Assembly (NCBI GenBank): GCA_011800805.1 | Contig: MPNW01000488.1 | Span: 37,461 to 101,460 of the forward strand | Reading direction: 5' to 3' | From: Hirudo medicinalis | Lineage: Eukaryota; Annelida; Clitellata; Hirudinida; Hirudinidae | Length of the DNA: 64,000 bases | Shown: positions 62,031-64,000 of the stretch, piece after piece | Layout: each line of letters opens with the position of its first letter | Position numbering within the stretch: position 1 is the stretch's first letter | The notes under the pieces: generated by a model | The model's input: the letters and a program-made list of their open reading frames with translations, nothing else | What the model was told of the DNA's origin: nothing | Databases searched by the model: none | Program-made: the position numbers and the translations under genes

Positions 62031-63187
62031 CATCACAGTCGTCACCAACATCCACACCATCACCTCGCATCACTTTTTTTTATCCCCAAAAAATCTTTTC
62101 CATCTCGGGTCCTGGCACAAATGCAAATGAATTCCAAGGAAAGGAGCAGCACTTTTGTGGCTTCGACCAAATAAGACGCATTCCCTGCTAATCTCCAAAC
62201 CACATTTTTTGAACTCGGCAAAGATCCGATTTTTAAATTCCAACCTTTCAACTCTCCAGTCTTTAAGTCATTCACAAGTTCAGAATTCATTTGCAGACGA
62301 TTTTGATTACAAAACTGCAAAAAATAGTTTTCAAAAATCATCATCGCAGACGCGGAGTTATAGCTTTGAAATCACTGAATATTCATGACTCAAAAACCCC
62401 TGAGAGAAAATATGGAGGTATTTGAAAGACAAGAACCAATGAGGTGGAATGCTTCGTGTTTGAAAGTGAAGGCTCCGATCGCTTGATTTTATACAAATTA
62501 GCTTCCACCGAGAAGGATTATCGAGGATAAAATGGAAGTGCCTAAGATGGAGATGGAAGCTCTCAATTGATGGGATCATTCAATTTCACGATGGGTGATT
62601 CTCGCTACCCACCCTGTCCATCCGAGGACCCCGTAATTGAGTGCTGGCTTTGATCGATGGCTACTCCAACACACCAAGTCCGTTCCTGATTTAGCGACCC
62701 GTGAAGAACTCGTCAGGGTTTCAGTTTTTTTCTTCTGGTTTTTTTTTCTTCTTGGAGCTCCGAGACATGACGTTTCTCCAAAATCGAAATTTTCCGATTT
62801 CCAGGTAAATTAGAAGCAACATTCACGCAATTATCGCATTTTCTTAAAAGTTACAAATACTTCAATCGGGTTGAAAACAGTTTTCGAATGCTTTCTATGT
62901 TACGTGATTCTTGTCGGAATAATATCAAACACATCTTCTTAACTTCTTCATCGAAAATGTGTTTGTTAGGAAATATTAACGATCTTTGACAAACCTATTC
63001 TTCATTTTTTCAGATATGGTTGTCGCCATCACCATCGGCACCAACATCATCATCATCATCATCATCATCATCGCGCAATCAGCATCCACCGATGATAGAA
63101 ATACAATGGACGGCTGATTTGTAACAGGGAATTGCCACATACTAGGAAATCATCAATCCACCCAAAAATGATCACCACTTCATCATA

Positions 63188-63220
<33 letters not shown>

Positions 63221-63867
63221 GTCGTCATCATCATCATCATCATAATCACCATCGTCATCACGATCATCATCGTCGTCGTCATCACCACCACCTATTCCTG
63301 GTCATCGCCATTCACGCCGGTGTGTGCTCATGAGATGAAAAGAGAGGTCTGCAGGCGTTAAGTGGAGGTGCTGGGGGCAGAGGCACGACCAGGTCCTTCG
63401 AACGATTAAATTCTGCAGGCGAGCATTCAAATGGATGGGAAATATTAATTTGCCTTTCTTCGGAACACGTTGCAATAGCTCCGTGGAGTGAAGGATGGAG
63501 GAACGGTTCTGTTCTCCCTCATCAGGGCCGTCTTCTGCTGCCACGGTCTTTATGAAGGCCCCTTTTACCGTGGAGTTTTAACGGTAATTCGGATGGACAG
63601 ACAGATGAGTGGATGAGAGGCGTGAAAAATGCATGGAGACGTCTGCCCGCTAAACGGTTAATCCAAATTTATGGATGCTTATAAATGGCTAATTCTTATT
63701 TATGCATTTGGAATCTTACTGATTGAGGCTTTTAACTCATCTTAATTCGACTTTTAAATCGTTTTATTTCAACGCTTTTTTGGTCCACAATTTTATTTCG
63801 CTTTAAAATGGTGTGCCTTTTTCATTTGTTTTCTATAAATGAAAATAAGTTTGGAATAATTATATTG

Positions 63868-64000
63868 TGTGTAATTATATTATATTGTACGTTATTATAT
63901 TATATTGTACGTTATTATATTATATTGTACGTTATTATATTATATTGTACGTTATTATATTATATTGTACGTTATTATATTATATTGTACGTTATTATAT
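63868..64000. repeat. 20-bp tandem repeat running off the right edge
   Basis: Units of TATATTGTACGTTATTATAT, about six copies, truncated by the window end. Confidence 0.9.

Larger units (their letters stand above)
56791..64000 (+). other. ROBO intron 2, rich in mini- and microsatellites
   Basis: No further Ig or fibronectin exon recognised. Contains a 12-bp repeat (57661-57770), 21-bp minisatellite (58494-59092), 15-bp repeat (60160-60252), ATC-type runs (61900-62030, 63030-63075, 63190-63290) and a 20-bp repeat at the right edge. Confidence 0.45.

Noticed and set aside
63030..63290. Possible CRISPR-like or structured repeat array
   Set aside because: Simple ATC/GTC microsatellite without unique spacers, in a eukaryotic genome.

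Overview
The window is nuclear DNA of an invertebrate animal. Genes are split by many short AT-rich GT-AG introns, and the gene set is metazoan: an ADAMTS-like protease, an alpha-2-macroglobulin-family protein, POMK, MITD1, insulin-degrading enzyme, RNASEH2A, a THAP protein and ROBO. tRNA-derived SINEs and decayed LINE and hAT copies are scattered through it. I cannot name the species or phylum from sequence alone. The assembly is imperfect: there is one 796-N gap with identical 51-bp flanks, isolated N bases, and several single-base frame breaks inside otherwise intact exons.

Layout. 1-1.3 kb: a short coding tail (+) and two orphan exons (-). 1.3-7.4 kb (+): a 17-exon secreted zinc metalloprotease with five six-cysteine PLAC-like modules and no visible thrombospondin repeats. 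8.5-16.2 kb (-): an alpha-2-macroglobulin/TEP-family protein anchored by a C-terminal membrane helix, in which the thioester domain appears to be replaced by a short acidic linker. The two genes converge, so a protease and an antiprotease-family protein lie tail to tail. 17.3-18.8 kb: a hAT relic and a GC-rich insert flanked by a 22-bp direct repeat. 18.9-20.5 kb (+): an unrecognised small gene. 20.9-22.1 kb (-): POMK. 22.6-23.8 kb (-): MITD1. 23.9-25.2 kb: a decayed LINE. 25.6-29.0 kb (-): a large unrecognised gene with four frame breaks. 32.2-40.7 kb (+): complete insulin-degrading enzyme in 27 coding exons, with one GC-AG intron. 41.9-42.7 kb (+): an intronless THAP gene, tail to tail with RNASEH2A (-, 42.7-44.4 kb).

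44.4-64 kb is gene-poor and very rich in micro- and minisatellites. It holds the 5' end of a ROBO-type axon-guidance receptor: a signal-peptide exon at 47.9 kb, whose start lies inside an ATG-repeat tract, and the first Ig-domain exon at 56.5 kb. The rest of ROBO lies beyond the right edge.

The strongest candidate for something not previously described is the macroglobulin-family gene without a thioester domain. The TSR-less, PLAC-expanded protease next to it is second. The genes are otherwise functionally unrelated neighbours.
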